NCBI RefSeq assembly: GCF_900107855.1
Contig: NZ_FNRJ01000005.1
Coordinates: 124,001-188,000 of the forward strand
Length of the DNA stretch: 64,000 nt
Reading direction: 5' to 3'
Source of the DNA: Marinobacterium iners DSM 11526
Lineage (GTDB): Bacteria > Pseudomonadota > Gammaproteobacteria > Pseudomonadales > Balneatricaceae
A model generated the notes under the pieces. It did not search any database, was not told the DNA's origin, and saw nothing but the letters and a program-made list of their open reading frames with translations. Positions 16,334-25,060 of the stretch are shown piece by piece; the stretch's first letter is position 1, and the number at the start of each line of letters is the position of its first letter. A program made the translations under genes and the position numbers.

Positions 16334-17042
16334 TCCATTTAATGATTTTGAGCAAGTCGGTTATTTACGTAACTATCAAGGTGTAAAAGACCCTGCAATT
16401 GTTCGTCAACTTGAACATACAATGTTTCGTGCTGGTTTGGATGAAGCTTTAGTTTATTTAGCAGGAAGAGCGGACTTACGTTACGAAGATTTCTTGGAAG
16501 TTCACCGGATATTATTCGAAGCATTCTATCCTTGGGCTGGTCAAGATCGTGCAATTACTGCTCCTAATTGTGCGGTATCTAAAGCTGGTACGATGTTTTG
16601 CCATCCTCATCATGCACGATTAGCTATTGAGCAGGGCTTACGTCTCGGACAGAATGCAAAGTCTATGCGTCAGCGTCCTGGTGAGGTTATGGGCTTTTTT
16701 GCCTATGGGCATCCATTTCTTGATGGGAACGGACGTACTATGCTGATTGTTCACAATGAGCTTTGTCATCGAGCTGGCTTTTCGATTGATTGGCATAAAA
16801 CTAATAAATCTGATTATTTAAGAGCTTTAAGCGCTGAAATTGAATCCCCATCAAAAGGGCTTTTGGATAACTACTTATTGCAGTTTATAGGTGGCATTCG
16901 AGTTCGAGAGCTTTGGGGGGAATCTATAAATGGTATTCGTGGTTTAGACGGTCAAAGTATAGAAGATTCTGTAGAAGGAGAGTACACAGACGAAGCAGTT
17001 GCTCAAAAGTATCAATCATTCGAGATGAATAGAGGTCTGTAA
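16326..17042 (+). CDS. Fic-domain protein, probable toxin
   Basis: 238 residues from the GTG at 16326, which overlaps the upstream stop by 8 bases. The Fic catalytic motif HPFLDGNGR is complete at about residues 129-137, including the general-base histidine. The preceding fold (VHRILFEAFYPWAGQDR...HPHHARLAIEQGL) is typical of Fic/DOC enzymes, which transfer AMP or other phosphate groups onto target proteins. No N-terminal inhibitory (S/T)xxxE(G/N) helix is obvious, so inhibition must come from elsewhere, presumably the upstream protein. The target is unknown. Confidence 0.85.
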   Translation: MFDPFNDFEQVGYLRNYQGVKDPAIVRQLEHTMFRAGLDEALVYLAGRADLRYEDFLEVHRILFEAFYPWAGQDRAITAPNCAVSKAGTMFCHPHHARLAIEQGLRLGQNAKSMRQRPGEVMGFFAYGHPFLDGNGRTMLIVHNELCHRAGFSIDWHKTNKSDYLRALSAEIESPSKGLLDNYLLQFIGGIRVRELWGESINGIRGLDGQSIEDSVEGEYTDEAVAQKYQSFEMNRGL

Positions 17043-17150
17043 CAAAACGTTGGGTGTACTGAGTTCAGCTCCGAACTGACAGTCGACAAGGCTTCTTGAT
17101 ATCCGCATTAAGTTTGAGCTAATCTTGGTTTGTATATGATGACAATGACA

Positions 17151-17188
17151 AAGCCCGCGAGGTGTTGGTGCACCGTTTGAGCGGGCTT
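17151..17188 (+). terminator. hairpin terminator after the Fic gene
   Basis: AAGCCCGC (17151-17158) pairs with GCGGGCTT (17181-17188) with a long loop, about 110 bp after the Fic stop. Followed by TAGTTATTTG. Confidence 0.55.
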
Positions 17189-17264
17189 AGTTATTTGTTG
17201 AACCTAACTCTGGTGCTGGCGATATGGTATGACTCCTGCCGAAGCATTTTAGAAGGGGGAAAGC

Positions 17265-17435
17265 ATGCGAAGACTAACCTTCAATGAGCTTGAGCAGATC
17301 CATTTGGATATTATTCAATCCTCTGCCTGGGCAAAAGCTGAGCTAAAACGTCAACTTGGAGCAAAAAAACGGAATAAATCTGAGCATGGTATAGATGATG
17401 GTACCGCAAACCAGTTCAAATCTAACTTGCTGTAA
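17265..17435 (+). CDS. 56-residue small protein
   Basis: ATG at 17265 preceded by AAGGGGGAAA, frame ending TAA at 17433-17435. The product (MRRLTFNELEQIHLDII..., then basic LKRQLGAKKRNK) is predicted helical and basic in the middle. No family was recognised. It is flanked by terminators on both sides (17151-17188 and 17526-17550), so it appears to be its own transcription unit. Confidence 0.55.
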   Translation: MRRLTFNELEQIHLDIIQSSAWAKAELKRQLGAKKRNKSEHGIDDGTANQFKSNLL

Positions 17436-17525
17436 TAAAAGGTGGCTTTCCTCTTATTGATGTTAGAGTGGGAATGATCACACGTTAGGCACTAGCTGGT
17501 ACTAACTGGCATTAAATAAAAATTA

Positions 17526-17550
17526 AGCTCATGTTTTCATGGGCTTTTTT
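17526..17550 (+). terminator. intrinsic terminator
   Basis: AGCTCATG-TTTT-CATGGGCT with one G-T pair, then TTTTTT (to 17550). It ends the 56-residue gene unit just before the integrase relic. Nothing recognisable lies between here and 17649. Confidence 0.8.
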
Positions 17551-17649
17551 GTTTTTGTGTCTGGCAGTGTTTGGCAACTGATGGCAGCGGGAAGCACCGC
17601 TTGAGCGTGGTATCCAAGGAGGTACTATTGAGACATGATGTCATGAGTG

Positions 17650-18258
17650 ATGGCCTATACCATGCTGCGCAACCTCACGCCGAGGGATAAACTCTACAAG
17701 GTGAATGACAGGGATGGCCTCTATGTAGCTGTCACTCCTGCCAGTTCTATCTTATTCCGTTACAACTACTCGATCAATGGCAGGCAAGAGACAATCACCT
17801 TTAGCCGCTATGGCGTTGGGGGTATCACTCTGGCAGAAGCCCGTGAGCGGCTTGGTGAAGCCAAGCGGATGGTCGCCGATGGAAAGTCGCCAGCGAAGGA
17901 GAAGGCCCGAGACAAGGCGCGTGTTAAAGGGGCTGAAACCTTTGGTGCTTGGGCGGAAAAGTGGCTAAGTGGCTACCAGATGGCCGACTCTACCCGTGAT
18001 ATGCGCCGCTCGGTTTATACGAGAGAGCTGGAAACGAAATTCGGCAATCAGAAGCTTGCCAAATTCGGCCCGCACGACCTGAGGCGAACAGCCAGTACCT
18101 TGCTCCATGAAGCCGGTTACAACACCGACTAGATTGAGAAATACCTGGCGCATGAGTAAAAGGGTGTGAGGGCAATCTATAACAAAGCCGAGTATCGCGA
18201 GCAGCGCACAGCCATGTTGCAGGACTGGGCTGACATGATTGATGAATGGACTGCCTAA
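17650..18258 (+). pseudogene. tyrosine recombinase/integrase relic, copy 1
   Basis: P4-type integrase remnant. The N-terminal arm-binding domain (LTPRDKLYKVNDRDGLYVAVTP...ITLAEARERLGEAKRMVADGKSP) and part of the core-binding region are kept. The frame then jumps to the C-terminal catalytic piece GPHDLRRTASTLLHEAGYNTD. A deletion of well over 100 codons removed the first catalytic arginine and lysine. In-frame stops follow at 18130 (TAG) and 18157 (TAA), although the homology continues (IEKYLAHE, YNKAEYREQR, WADMIDEW) to a TAA at 18256. Not functional. Confidence 0.88.
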
Positions 18259-18398
18259 AAGTGGGTGGTCGTCATCTTTTTAAAGGTTAGATGGTTGCTA
18301 ATTATGATATCTTTGATAGCATGATTAGCGTACATTGATGCCAAATTTCCATTCAAGGCCGCCCTCCGGCATCAATCTTTGATCTAGCCTATTATCTT

Positions 18399-18752
18399 CT
18401 AGTTGTACTTCAGATCGTAGGCAAAAATCTCCATTCTCTCAACTTGCCCATTAAGCTCATAGACACGGTCGAATTCATCGTAGCCAATGTCATCAATGAA
18501 CCGAGCACCATTCCTGGACATTTCTTCGGATAGCAAAACCACCTGCTCATCGTATTCGCCATTATAGTAATTCAGAAACTTTTCGCACTGTGGTGTCATT
18601 TCATCGGCATCCACACTATCCTGGCACGCGGTTCCTAGCTCGTGAGCTCTTTCAACGGCCTTCGAGAAATTTGCAAAGTCAAAATCCTGGGCATAGGACA
18701 TCGCTGGAATCATGATGCAGGTAACCACGACCGAAAATTTACGGATTTTCAT
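18399..18752 (-). CDS. small secreted protein of unknown function
   Basis: 117 residues with a clear signal peptide (MKIRKFSVVVTCIMIPAMSYA, cleavage after residue 21) and AGGAGG a few bases before the ATG. The mature 96 residues are acidic, with two cysteines (in ACQDS and PQCEKF) that could form a disulfide. No family was recognised. It lies alone, opposite in strand to the integrase relics on either side, so it may be small cargo captured with them. Confidence 0.6.
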   Translation of the reverse strand: MKIRKFSVVVTCIMIPAMSYAQDFDFANFSKAVERAHELGTACQDSVDADEMTPQCEKFLNYYNGEYDEQVVLLSEEMSRNGARFIDDIGYDEFDRVYELNGQVERMEIFAYDLKYN

Positions 18753-18829
18753 AACAACCTCCTCTTCAACAAATCAGCAAAAGCATGATATCACGCGAAA
18801 ACCGTGAAGCCGACATAGATGCATACCCT

Positions 18830-19130
18830 CCGTTACAACTACTCGATCAATGGCAGGCAAGAGACAATCACCTTTGGCCTATGGCGTTGGGGTATCATTC
18901 TGGCAGAAGCCCGTGAGCGACTTGGTGAAGCCAAGCGGATGGTCGCTGATGGGAAGTCGCCAGCAAGAGAGAAGACCCGCGACAAGGCGCGTGTTAAAGG
19001 AGTAGGCGTCGAAGAAGCCAACAACGCGATTCATTGCGTGGCTCCGGTGGGGGAAGGCAGAGTACGTCGATCAGGCGATGCGCAATATTCTGCCTTACGT
19101 TGGCTGATTGGCGAGGCCAAGTGTTATTAG
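18830..19130 (+). pseudogene. integrase relic, copy 2 (N-terminal fragment)
   Basis: About 171 bp (18830-19000) repeat 17757-17930 of integrase copy 1 with over 90% identity by eye, including RYNYSINGRQETITF and LAEARERLGEAKRMVADGKSP. Small deletions within the repeat cancel in frame. The sequence diverges after GTGTTAAAGG, and no catalytic region was recognised. Confidence 0.8.
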
Positions 19131-19207
19131 TCGTTGCGACGTTTTAGTGAGGCGACAAGGCACCCCAGCCATTTTTTGCTCGGCCGCTCAACCTGATTTC
19201 AAAACCA

Positions 19208-19250
19208 GAAAGCCGCTACCGACGGAACAGAGGTAACGGGCTTTCTTTTA
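19208..19250. terminator. probable bidirectional terminator between integrase relic and chemoreceptor
   Basis: AAAGCC..TACC pairs with GGTA..GGGCTTT across an 11-base loop, with CTTTTATTG after it on the plus strand. It lies just past the end of the minus-strand chemoreceptor gene. Confidence 0.6.
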
Positions 19251-19261
19251 TTGATTGCACG

Positions 19262-21433
19262 TCAGGCTGAAACCTGAAATCGCGACATTAGTCCTGTGAG
19301 ATTACTCGCTTGCTCTGTCATCTGCGAAGCCGCTTCCGAGCACTCCTCGGCACCTAAACTGTTACGCTGCGTTACCTCATCTATCTGGGTGAGTCCGATG
19401 CTGACCTGTTCAATCGCCTGTGCCTGTTCCTGAGAGGCAGAGGCGATCTCGGCCACCAGGGATGAGACTTCCACTGCCCCCGCGACGATCTCAGCCAGCG
19501 CTCCGGACGTACTGTCGGTCAATTCCATGCCACGCAACGTGCGTTCGTTGGAAGCCTTAATCAGGGCAGCAGTTCGCCCTGCTGCTTCTGCGCTGCGGGC
19601 TGCCAGGTTGCGTACTTCATCGGCGACCACCGAGAAACCGCGACCGTATTCACCCGCCCGCGCAGCCTCTATTGCCGCATTGAGCGCCAACAGGTTGGTC
19701 TGCTCGGCGATCTCCTCAATCGTCTTGATGATATTGGTGATGTCCTGTCCTGAGCACTCGATTTCCTGCATCGCCCCATTAAGCACCTGCATCAGCTCGT
19801 TGCCTTTCTGAGCCATGGTTTCGGAACTTGCCGACAGCTGGCTGGCCCTTTCCGCATTTTGCGAGCTCTGTGTGATTTGAGCCGCCATCTCGGTGACGGC
19901 GGCAGAGATCTGCGTCGTCGAAGAAGCCGATGCCGACACCCCTTCAGACATGTTATAAGCCAAACCCGATACCCGGGTTGCGTTCTCATTAATCCGCTGC
20001 GATGACACCTTAACCTCTGACACCAGCTCGTTAAGATTCTGCACCATTCTCTGCAGAGCACTGCCCAGTTGGTCTTTATTAGAGGCCAGTTCCACAGTGA
20101 GATTCAGGTCGCCATTGGAGATCCGCTCCGCCACACCGACCTGTTTCTCCAAGCTGTCCGCCATGCGGTCCAACGCACCTGAAAGCTGTCCAACCTCATC
20201 ATCCGCCTTGTGTCCCATACGCTGCGACAAGTCACCCGCACCGATGGTTCGCGCCAGCACGACAGCCTTACGAATCGGCGCAGCCAACGAGCGGGCGGCA
20301 AACCAGAGCACCGCAATCGCGATCAGCGACACGATAACACCGACGACGGACTGCATCAGCATGCTACTGCGACCCTGGGCCGTCATGTCGGTTTCCAATT
20401 GCCGGGCAGACGCCAGTACCACTGACTCATCGATCTTGAGCATTACCGACCAGGAGCGGCCGGTCCGCCCCATTTGGATAGGCGAAAGAACAGTAATAAC
20501 ACCCGACTCCCGGTCATGGTCGACCCAATTACTACCCTCTTTGATTTTTGCCAAGCCACCCTGCCAGTTATCGGTCATCACTGTTCTGAAATGCCCGCCG
20601 ATCAAAGAGGGATCCTCACTTTCGGCGATCAGTAAGCCCTGATCGGTGATTATTGCCACTTCTCCCTGGCCCTCAAACAGTGCTTGGTCAACCTGCTGTG
20701 CGATCTCCTGGACAAAATTCAGGTCATAATCTGTACCCACCACGCCAAGAAATTCACCGTTGACCATGATCGGCACCGACATGGTGGCCAACCACACCTG
20801 CTTGCCCTGCACGACATAGGGCAGTGGGCCGATTATGCTCTCGCGGCCGGTTGATTTGGGGCCTTGGTACCAGCCGCCCTTAGCGACTCCGTTAGGATGT
20901 TTTTCAGACGAGTCATACTCAACCAGCGCCTGTACATTGATATCGCTCTCTCGGGTGCGCGTCCAGTAAGGTGTAAAACGGCCAGTAGAGATGTTGGTAC
21001 CTGCACCGAGGGACCGGGAAAATGCATCCTCACCGTCGAGTGCATCCGGCTCCCAGCAGGCGTAAGTGCCATTAAATTCAGGATTATTCTTTAACACCCG
21101 AAGCAGTATGCTGTTGACCTGCTGACGCCCCAGATTCAGTCCCTCATCGCCATCGTTGCGCGCTTCAAGTGCCACGATAAAGGTGTCTGCCATGGTGCGG
21201 GCGGTATCCAGCGCAAGATCGAACTTCTCCTGCACCTCGCCGGCGTAATGTCCGCCCAGATTCTGAAGATTTTCCAGCGTGGTCGAGGTGGTTTGAGCGC
21301 TAACCCGTTCAAACACCAACTGCTGAGTGGAAGAGAAGCTGTACATACTGTACGCAACCAACAGCGCAGCCGTCAGTAGCAGGCAAACCGCCCCGATAAG
21401 GGCTATCTTCAACTGAATCGATTTGATTTTCAT
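19262..21433 (-). CDS. methyl-accepting chemotaxis protein with dCache sensor
   Basis: 723 residues from the ATG at 21433, chosen because it starts directly before the first membrane segment (residues about 8-30). A periplasmic dCache-type domain follows ([14 protein letters not shown]...GRFTPYWTR...GGWYQGP...[19 protein letters not shown]). Next come a second membrane segment (about 375-397), HAMP, and the signalling domain with the conserved tip [22 protein letters not shown] and [13 protein letters not shown]. It ends LMSRFQVSA. It signals through CheW/CheA to the flagellar motor. The ligand cannot be read from the sequence. It appears monocistronic and is not obviously part of the mobile element. 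Confidence 0.93.
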   Translation of the reverse strand: MKIKSIQLKIALIGAVCLLLTAALLVAYSMYSFSSTQQLVFERVSAQTTSTTLENLQNLGGHYAGEVQEKFDLALDTARTMADTFIVALEARNDGDEGLNLGRQQVNSILLRVLKNNPEFNGTYACWEPDALDGEDAFSRSLGAGTNISTGRFTPYWTRTRESDINVQALVEYDSSEKHPNGVAKGGWYQGPKSTGRESIIGPLPYVVQGKQVWLATMSVPIMVNGEFLGVVGTDYDLNFVQEIAQQVDQALFEGQGEVAIITDQGLLIAESEDPSLIGGHFRTVMTDNWQGGLAKIKEGSNWVDHDRESGVITVLSPIQMGRTGRSWSVMLKIDESVVLASARQLETDMTAQGRSSMLMQSVVGVIVSLIAIAVLWFAARSLAAPIRKAVVLARTIGAGDLSQRMGHKADDEVGQLSGALDRMADSLEKQVGVAERISNGDLNLTVELASNKDQLGSALQRMVQNLNELVSEVKVSSQRINENATRVSGLAYNMSEGVSASASSTTQISAAVTEMAAQITQSSQNAERASQLSASSETMAQKGNELMQVLNGAMQEIECSGQDITNIIKTIEEIAEQTNLLALNAAIEAARAGEYGRGFSVVADEVRNLAARSAEAAGRTAALIKASNERTLRGMELTDSTSGALAEIVAGAVEVSSLVAEIASASQEQAQAIEQVSIGLTQIDEVTQRNSLGAEECSEAASQMTEQASNLTGLMSRFQVSA

Positions 21434-21744
21434 AGGCCAGGGCTCAATGGAATATAAAGGAAAGTGAAGAGAACGAGCCGGCGGCCCCCACTGCATCCTT
21501 ACCCGGGCGTTTAATTTCTTTGGGCCGTCACGCGACTTGCGGTTCTATCCCTGGACTTGCGGTCTGTCTCTGAAAGGTGTCAATTACCATCATTCTACTT
21601 CACCTTCTGAACATCCCCCTCTGTACTAAAGAACTAAACAGCTCGTCCTTTAGTCGCCCAGCCACACGCGAGCGAGCTCGCATGAATATCGTTCAATGGA
21701 GTAGAGAGTCTCGATGGGAGCAGAAAAACCTGCTCCACTGTGCT

Positions 21745-21923
21745 TCCTGGAAAGGTCTGGATACCGTTGAATACGCCGCGCTGGAGTGGTTCAACAATCA
21801 CCGATTACTGGAATCCATTGGCAACGTTCCCCAGCAAGGCGAGAAATGGCGTACTATCGCCAACTGGAGGAGCGGCCCGACTCAAGCAAAATGGTCTCCG
21901 GTAAAGCCTGGGCGATTCATTAG
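21745..21923 (+). pseudogene. 3' remnant of an IS3-family orfB
   Basis: The codons read WKGLDTVEYAALEWFNNHRLLESIGNVP and then, after a one-frame shift near 21835, REMAYYRQLEERPDSSKMVSG... to TAG at 21921-21923. This is the C-terminal end of an IS3-type transposase. The upstream part of the IS is gone. The surrounding 21434-22108 region contains no intact gene. Confidence 0.75.
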
Positions 21924-22108
21924 GGAAGCTGCGAATAAGTCCGCCGCATGGGATAATTCCTGCTGCATACGATTGAGGTCGCACCGATTACGGGTAGAGT
22001 CGGCGTGTGTAGTATCGTTGGATCAGCTGCACGGAAAGGAACTCTGTCCATGAAGCACTTCATCCGCATTTCTTTTCACGCGGTCCACAATGTCGGATGC
22101 TCAGTCAG

Positions 22109-23017
22109 TTAGGTGTCTTCCTTTTTGCATACACTCAAATGAGCGAGCGCCAACTGCAGGTGTTCCAGAAACGCCTTCACTTTGCTCTGTGGGTACTTTC
22201 TTCCGGAATAAAGCGCATATAGCACTAAATCCTCTGGTTCGCGGTTACAGTCAATTTTAACAAGGGATCCGTTGTCGATGTCTGATTGACAGGCATGAAG
22301 GGGTAAAATGGCGAAGCCAAGCCCTTTCAGTGCAGCGGCCTTGGCCATTTGGCCACTGTTCACCTTGTAGTTGGATCTAATTTGGACGGTTTGGTTCTGT
22401 TTAAACCGCCAAGGCGTTCCTTGGAGTACCGACATACTGGTAATGCAGGGGGCTTTGGTCAGTTCATCCAGCGATTGTGGCGATGGATGATGTTTCAGAA
22501 GTTCTGGTGCAGCCACCACACAGCTCGGCCATCGCAGGATTTCTTTGGCGACCCAGCTAGAATCTTCCAGTGGGCCACGTCCAAAACGTAATACCAAATC
22601 GAATCCTTCCAGTAGTCCGTCTGTTGGGTCCAGTTGGGTGTCACAACTGAGCTGTATTTGAGGATGTCGAATGCAAAAGTCCGCGAGAATATCAGCCATG
22701 AATGGGAGATCTGGTGTAATGATCTTCAAGTGTCCGGATAGGGAATCTCCAAATAGGGATACCTCTTCCAAGGTATGATCCATGGCTTGAGTGAGCGGTG
22801 TAATGGATCGATACAGCTGCTTACCGGCTGCTGTTGGAGTCATCCTACGCGTTGTACGTTCCAGCAGCCGCACATTAAGTTGTCGTTCTAGCAAAGCGAC
22901 GTGCCGACTGACATTGGATGTTGGCAGCTGTAGTTGCTCAGCTGCGATCTTAAAACTCAGCCTTTCATAGACAGCCTGGAAGCACAGCAACCACTGAATT
23001 TCGACTTTCTCTATCAT
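22109..23017 (-). CDS. LysR-family transcriptional regulator
   Basis: 302 residues. The N-terminal winged HTH (LLCFQAVYERLSFKIAAEQLQLPTSNVSRHVALLERQLNVRLLERTTRRMTPTAAG) is followed by a type-2 periplasmic-fold effector domain (about 90-295). It is divergent from the flavin monooxygenase gene across a 105-bp gap containing a long imperfect palindrome. The likely role is control of that gene in response to its aromatic or heterocyclic substrate (inference). The pair lies between two IS3-type remnants. Confidence 0.9.
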   Translation of the reverse strand: MIEKVEIQWLLCFQAVYERLSFKIAAEQLQLPTSNVSRHVALLERQLNVRLLERTTRRMTPTAAGKQLYRSITPLTQAMDHTLEEVSLFGDSLSGHLKIITPDLPFMADILADFCIRHPQIQLSCDTQLDPTDGLLEGFDLVLRFGRGPLEDSSWVAKEILRWPSCVVAAPELLKHHPSPQSLDELTKAPCITSMSVLQGTPWRFKQNQTVQIRSNYKVNSGQMAKAAALKGLGFAILPLHACQSDIDNGSLVKIDCNREPEDLVLYALYSGRKYPQSKVKAFLEHLQLALAHLSVCKKEDT

Positions 23018-23024
23018 TGGTTAT

Positions 23025-23077
23025 CCCAAAATATGAGATTAATAAAACGATAAAATCATATTTATCATAAATTTGGG
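23025..23077. promoter_or_regulatory. long imperfect palindrome in the lysR/monooxygenase gap
   Basis: CCCAAAATATGA (23025-23036) and TCATAAATTTGGG (23065-23077) form an interrupted inverted repeat in an AT-rich spacer between the divergent genes. A likely LysR binding site and promoter pair. Confidence 0.5.
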
Positions 23078-23122
23078 TTTCATTACAGTCACTATCAAGT
23101 TGCATAAATCAGGAGAGAGTCG

Positions 23123-24235
23123 ATGAGCAGAACTAATAAAATTGCCATAGTAGGTGCCGGTGTTGCCGGGATAGCACTGGCAATACTCGCCACGAAACGG
23201 GGCTGTCAGGTCAGCCTATTTGAGCGTGGCAGTACTGTCTCATCCATGGGTGCTGGTGTTACGCTATGGCCCAATGCCATGTTTGTCATGCAGCAGATGG
23301 GGCTGGGCAAGGAGGTCAAGCGTATGGGAGGCGCGCCAGGCACGATGCGTCAATTTGACCGGCATGGGGTCCTGCAAACTGAGTTCGATATCATGGCAGT
23401 AAACTCGCTCTGCGGCTTTCCCAGTGTGACGGTATTGCGGCGTGAGCTGATGAGTCTACTGGCCGGTGCGCTCGATGACCTAGGGGTGAAGATCAAGTTT
23501 GACTGCTCAATCACAGCAGCGGATGTGACGAAGTTAAGCCAGGAGTTTGACCTGGTAGTCGGGGCCGATGGGCGGATGAAGTCGGTCGTGCGCCAGACAT
23601 TGTATGCGGAGAAAGTGACTCCTCGTTATCACGGATTTGTCAATGTCGTAGGAGTGAGCAGGCAGCGCGAGGGTGCTTTGGATAACTCTATTCATGACTT
23701 CCGCGGTCTAGGTGAGCGTTTTGGAATTGTCCCGGTGAATGATGGGTGGTGCTATTGGGCGGGAGCCTGGAACGCCGCTGTCGACAGGGAGCGGTCCGGG
23801 GCCCATTGGTACGAAGAGTTGAATCAGCGTTTTCGGGACTGGCCCGATCCAGTGCAAAATGTGTTGCAGTCCTGCGATAGAGCATCGGTTAATCACATTT
23901 TTGTTCATGACATTGATCCTCTTCCCTATTGGCATCAAGACAATGTCATAATTATCGGGGACGCGGCCCATGCTCCCTTGCCGACCTCTGGTCAGGGGGC
24001 ATGTCAGGCGCTGGAAGATGCATGGCACCTTGCCCGCTTACTGATGGAGACCGATGAGCTGGAAGTCGCTTTGCAAGGCTTCTATCAACAGAGGAATGTT
24101 AAGACTTCTGCAGCCCAATTGGTTGGAAGACAGGTAGCTAAGAAGATATTTTCTGAACAACCTGAGCCGCTGCTGCCGGCATCCCATATTTCTGCTACTG
24201 AACTCAGCCAGTTCTGGATGCAAGGTTTAAAGTAG
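23123..24235 (+). CDS. class A FAD-dependent monooxygenase
   Basis: 370 residues in the salicylate-hydroxylase/HpxO-like group of flavoprotein aromatic hydroxylases. Motifs: FAD-binding GAGVAG near residue 11 with the ribose-binding FERG; the DG motif VVGADGRMKSVVR (about 148-160); and the GD motif IIIGDAAHAPLPTSGQGACQALEDAWHLA (about 275-303). It hydroxylates an aromatic ring using NAD(P)H and O2; the substrate is not identifiable. AGGAGAG precedes the ATG. The stop lies 3 bp before an IS3-type terminal repeat. Divergent from its probable LysR regulator. Confidence 0.88.
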   Translation: MSRTNKIAIVGAGVAGIALAILATKRGCQVSLFERGSTVSSMGAGVTLWPNAMFVMQQMGLGKEVKRMGGAPGTMRQFDRHGVLQTEFDIMAVNSLCGFPSVTVLRRELMSLLAGALDDLGVKIKFDCSITAADVTKLSQEFDLVVGADGRMKSVVRQTLYAEKVTPRYHGFVNVVGVSRQREGALDNSIHDFRGLGERFGIVPVNDGWCYWAGAWNAAVDRERSGAHWYEELNQRFRDWPDPVQNVLQSCDRASVNHIFVHDIDPLPYWHQDNVIIIGDAAHAPLPTSGQGACQALEDAWHLARLLMETDELEVALQGFYQQRNVKTSAAQLVGRQVAKKIFSEQPEPLLPASHISATELSQFWMQGLK

Positions 24236-24238
24236 TTG

Positions 24239-24369
24239 TGACCTGCTCCCCACTTTCTAATCCATGAAGCTCTTAGTAATGTTTATCACAGAGAAAGAAG
24301 ATGAACATGAAGAAGCGATTCACTGAAGAACAGATCATCCAGATCCTGAAAGAAGCGGAAGCAGGTGTG
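24239..24369 (+). pseudogene. 5' remnant of an IS3-family element (left end plus start of orfA)
   Basis: TGACCTGCTCCCC at 24239-24251 looks like an IS3-type left terminal repeat. The ATG at 24301 starts MNMKKRFTEEQIIQILKEAEAGV, the typical IS3 OrfA N-terminus, and similarity fades after that. With the orfB 3' remnant at 21745-21923 it brackets the lysR/monooxygenase pair. Confidence 0.7.
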
Positions 24370-24409
24370 CCATCTATGTTTGTGCCAGCAATGGTGAGAA
24401 TACTGGAGA

Positions 24410-24874
24410 TCATGAGCCGTTCGTTTGTCCAAGGGTGATAGCGGCTGCTTGACGGGCGACCTTGGCGACATCGAGACTCAGGGCAAGGCCGGTATCGGTC
24501 AGTTCGTCGAGGCTAAACCACTTCGCATCAAGCGCATCGTCTCCAGCTACGGGCTCTCCGGCAATCCATTCACAAAGAACCGCAATCAGCACGAAGTGCT
24601 GATGTATCCGGCCGCTTTCGTCCTGGTCGAAGGCGTCCACAGCCGTGAATACCTGACGTGCACGACCTTGCACCCCGGTTTCCTCCAATAGTTCTCTGAC
24701 GGCGGCAAGTTCAATCGATTCGCCAGCCTCTATTTTTCCTCCGGGGAAGCCCCAGCGGCCTGCGTCCGGCGGGTTGGCCCGGCGTACCAAGAGTATCTTT
24801 TCTTTGTGATAGACGGCGGCAATCGTAGCGGCGATTGGTCGAATGGTGGGGGTGTTCTCTGTCGTTGATAACAT
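24410..24874 (-). CDS. Nudix hydrolase
   Basis: 154 residues from the ATG at 24874, preferred because GAGG lies about 6 bases upstream; an upstream in-frame ATG would add 36 residues without similarity. The Nudix box GGKIEAGESIELAAVRELLEETGV is complete (GX5EX7REUXEEXGU). RANPPDAGRWGFPGG before it is typical of ADP-ribose pyrophosphatase-like or MutT-like members. It cleaves a nucleoside diphosphate linked to another moiety; the substrate is uncertain. The 3' end abuts IS debris. Confidence 0.88.
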   Translation of the reverse strand: MLSTTENTPTIRPIAATIAAVYHKEKILLVRRANPPDAGRWGFPGGKIEAGESIELAAVRELLEETGVQGRARQVFTAVDAFDQDESGRIHQHFVLIAVLCEWIAGEPVAGDDALDAKWFSLDELTDTGLALSLDVAKVARQAAAITLGQTNGS

Positions 24875-25060
24875 GTCAGCCTCGTTTGCGAGGCCAGCGA
24901 AGGTATGAGGCGTCAAAACCTGTCCCTTCGCCGGCATGATCCGATTCAGGCTCAAAGGGTCACTGTGCTGCAGCATCGCCAACAGTATTTCAGCCCCTTG
25001 GTGGGTGACCCCTCGGTAATGAGAAGCATATCAGGCATTTTCGAATGGCGCAGTACCAGG

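Larger units (their letters stand above)
1..19130. mobile_element. plasmid-derived integrated element with cargo (left end outside window)
   Basis: This span carries replication genes, iterons, oriT, relaxase and trb genes, then AT-rich cargo, an IS3 copy and two broken tyrosine-integrase copies. Replication is IncQ-like, while transfer and control sites are IncP-like. Only trbJ, trbK and trbL of the trb operon are present, and no traG, trbB or trbE is visible, so autonomous conjugation is unlikely. The left boundary lies outside the window. The right boundary is set loosely at the second integrase relic, and no flanking att repeat was identified. Confidence 0.6.

Noticed and set aside
17436-17650. 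Possible tRNA or tmRNA 3' end as attachment site beside the integrase relic
   Set aside because: No cloverleaf, anticodon arm or CCA end could be assembled around the terminator at 17526-17550.
21577-22053. 158-codon frame treated as a gene
   Set aside because: The readable part is an IS3 orfB remnant that switches frame near 21835; the rest has no protein-like character.
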